NCBI RefSeq assembly: GCF_023343835.1
Contig: NC_064439.1
Span: 32,438,508 to 32,502,507, forward strand
DNA from: Lagopus muta
Lineage: Eukaryota > Chordata > Aves > Galliformes > Phasianidae
DNA length: 64,000 nt
Direction of reading: 5' to 3'
Shown: piece by piece, positions 62,055 to 64,000 of the stretch
How the letters are laid out: each line of letters starts with the position of its first letter
Position numbering within the stretch: the stretch's first letter is position 1
Notes under the pieces: model-generated
The model's database searches: none
What the model saw: only the letters and a program-made list of their open reading frames with translations
Told to the model about the DNA's origin: nothing
Position numbers and translations under genes: made by a program

Positions 62055-62964
62055 GTAACTTCATTCCTAATACTTGTATGCACTGAACTGTTGAAATAAA
62101 AGTAATTTTTTTTATGAGCCTGTTGTACTACTCTGCCTAATTTGATGTGGCTCTTTTCTCAGCAAAGTAGATACAGAAACTGATAAAGCTTTAGGAATAT
62201 TACCCCTCAACTTAGTTGAGCTGATTGATGGCCGTTAGTTTTTGTACTCTTGGTGGTATGCTGAAATAAGAAAGTCTTTAGGTTGTGGGAAAGAGACTGT
62301 ACTTATATGTAAGATTATTTACATTCATAGGGAAATATCTTGTACGTGGCAGGCAGCACCAGATTTTATACTGGAAATCATGTTAAAAGTCTCCAAATGT
62401 CTTTCAATGTGTGCCAATTGTCTGTAATTAAGCAGCAGAAATCATCTGGTCTTTGAAAGGACAACACTTGAGCACAGCAGTTATCGTTTATAGGCATTAT
62501 ATAATAGACTTGATGATGTTTTAAAAGCAACTCTAGTGTTCAGTTTCTTGTCTTGGTAGCTGGATTTTGCTGGTGTAGTCCTGTTTGCCTAGGTAACTGC
62601 AAGTAGATACAACCAGAAGAATAATTTCTTTTGTTTTGTTCAAGTAATTTTGCTTGCATTTAGTTTTTCTGCAGTTGTGAAGAGAGAGGCTAATTTTCAA
62701 AAGCTTGGTTTGGTATGTGTAGAAACCAGGATCTTAGCTTCCAGATGTAGAGTGCATCTGTTGTTAGATGATCAAGGTGAAAGGATTTCAGCAAGGAATC
62801 TTCTGTGAGAGCAGTGATTTTACCAAATGCTTTGTTTTTCTCTTTACCAGCTCTGCTTTGTCTCAAAGATGAGTTAGAATTTAGCAAACATTTAAAAGAG
62901 CAAATAGACAGCAGTTTTTTTTTAATGTGGAAGAAGAGTTTGACATTTTTTAGCATCATTACAG
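62055..62964 (+). other. TAX1BP1: TAX1BP1 intron 7
   Basis: 910-base AT-rich intron, GTAACT donor and CATCATTACAG acceptor. No recognised internal feature. Confidence 0.85.
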
Positions 62965-63150
62965 ATACACTTGAAGAATACAGAAATAGAAAACACCAAA
63001 CTAGTAAAAGAGATCGAGACGTTTAAGAATTTGGATGCAAACAAAGAAAACATGATATCGTATTATAAAGAGGAGGTTGGCAGATTACAGCTATTTATAG
63101 CTGAAAAAGAAAATATGAAGAAAGCTTTTTTGCTCACCTCATCAAATAAG
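62965..63150 (+). CDS. TAX1BP1: TAX1BP1 exon 8 (residues 290-351), coiled coil
   Basis: The 186 bp exon is in phase 0 at both ends. It encodes IHLKNTEIENTKLVKEIETF, then KNLDANKENMISYYKEEVGR and LQLFIAEKENMKKAFLLTSS with a final NK before GTAAGC. The coiled coil continues. The start at ATA CAC rather than the upstream ATG at 62971's frame context follows from the CATTACAG acceptor and the phase of exon 7. It is the last exon visible; the next one lies beyond the window. Confidence 0.94.
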
Positions 63151-64000
63151 GTAAGCATTGCTAATATAATTGGCCTACTTTAAAATAAATATATCTAAGA
63201 AAGTATGTGCTTGACAAGAGAAAGGAAGATATATTTTCAGGAAACAGGCTGAGAGTCAAAAGGATTGTGGTGTCCTCAGCAGAAAATAAGCAAAGGAGAA
63301 AGTAAATTCAGTTCAGTTTTGGTCATTCTGAGCTTGTTGAGGTGCCTCTTGTAAAGAAGTCTGAGGGGAGCTGTGTGTGAAAAAAGTGATTTGTGAGTTC
63401 AGGAAAAGAGGTGCGCTCCTCTGAGTTAGGAAGTTATAAGCATGACAGAGACTGAAGACTAGAGAAAAGATTGCAGTGTTGAGAGTACAGAGGATGATGG
63501 AGGGGAAAAGAGGAGGCTTCAGAAGGTGTGCTGAAGGACTTTTGTCTGGTACTGTTAGGAGATGATGGCGTAACACTGGAGAAGAGTAATGTACCATGTA
63601 AATTGACTAAATCAACTGAGAAGTCAGCAGTAAGAGTGCCAGTAGGACTTATAATGAGGAGGTGACTTTTGCTATGCAGTGTGGTAATACTGTGGCTAGC
63701 AAGCAGGTTGGTGTAGTACGAGAGTAAGTGTGCTAAAGAACTGATATCCATGCTGTACACGGTCCAAGGGGGTAACTTAAAAATAGTTTCAGTGTGGTGC
63801 TGTGAATAGAATGCCTGTTAGGTGTTGGAGTCTGTTAGGTTTGGTCTTGATGCACAATGGTGTTTTACTTTATCCAAGAGGATTCTAGTATCCCTGCCCT
63901 GAGAGTGTTCTGTGATGTGATCTGAAGTGTGGTGAGTAATAGTAGAATGATTGGGTGCTTTGCTTCAGAAGTCTGCTCTTGATCCAAAGCAGAGAGAGAT
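63151..64000 (+). other. TAX1BP1: TAX1BP1 intron 8 (partial)
   Basis: 850 bases of intron after the GTAAGC donor. Less A/T-homopolymeric than the other introns. Open frames on the minus strand (63313-63597, 63434-63760) have no recognisable similarity. No exon is seen up to the window edge. Confidence 0.7.

Larger units (their letters stand above)
33555..64000 (+). other. TAX1BP1: TAX1BP1 gene span downstream of exon 1 (3' part outside window)
   Basis: Seven coding exons (177, 103, 188, 159, 149, 91 and 186 coding bases) join without a stop into 351 codons. In order they give a SKICH domain, an LVV-type LC3-binding motif and the first part of the coiled coil. The family protein is about 790-800 residues, so less than half is present. 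The rest of the coiled coil and the two C-terminal ubiquitin-binding zinc fingers should lie beyond 64,000. Confidence 0.95.

Noticed and set aside
62690..63026. Open frames on both strands overlapping the left edge of TAX1BP1 exon 8
   Set aside because: The protein order and phase require the CATTACAG acceptor at 62964; the upstream parts of these frames are intron.

Overview
The window is nuclear DNA of a bird, most likely galliform (chicken-like). It is AT-rich, has many CR1 LINE fragments in both orientations, and its protein-coding sequence comes as short exons with GT-AG introns. Two divergently oriented genes are recognised from exon translations: HIBADH (3-hydroxyisobutyrate dehydrogenase, mitochondrial valine catabolism) on the minus strand and TAX1BP1 (autophagy receptor and A20 adaptor) on the plus strand. 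This head-to-head neighbourhood is also known in mammals (human 7p15). The species call is inference.

Layout. 1-19,043: 5' part of HIBADH, read right to left. Four coding exons (18962-19043, 11676-11836, 7138-7247, 3167-3288) join in frame and give residues 1-158 plus one base of codon 159; the 3' exons lie outside the window to the left. About 18,690-19,560 is the HIBADH CpG island. 19,560-33,340 is intergenic: CR1 copies, microsatellites including a striking three-block pentanucleotide array, and a broken RING-finger pseudogene resembling the avian Topors-like family. 33,340-34,180 is the TAX1BP1 CpG island with non-coding exon 1 (donor at 33554|33555). 35,211-64,000 is the 5' part of TAX1BP1: coding exons at 35218-35394, 47428-47530, 49692-49879, 50614-50772, 61693-61841, 61964-62054 and 62965-63150. 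They join without a stop into 351 codons covering the SKICH domain, an LC3-binding LVV motif and the start of the coiled coil. The remaining coiled coil and C-terminal zinc fingers lie to the right.

The two proteins have no evident functional link: one is a mitochondrial matrix enzyme, the other a cytosolic selective-autophagy receptor. Everything else is intronic or intergenic sequence dominated by repeats. I found no convincing RNA gene, CRISPR array or complete mobile element, and nothing that amounts to a new multigene system. The most unusual items are the broken RING-type pseudogene beside the pentamer array, a pair of related LTR-like elements, overlapping uORFs whose second stop is the last codon of TAX1BP1 exon 1, and a weak TAX1BP1 donor where intron retention would give a SKICH-only protein.
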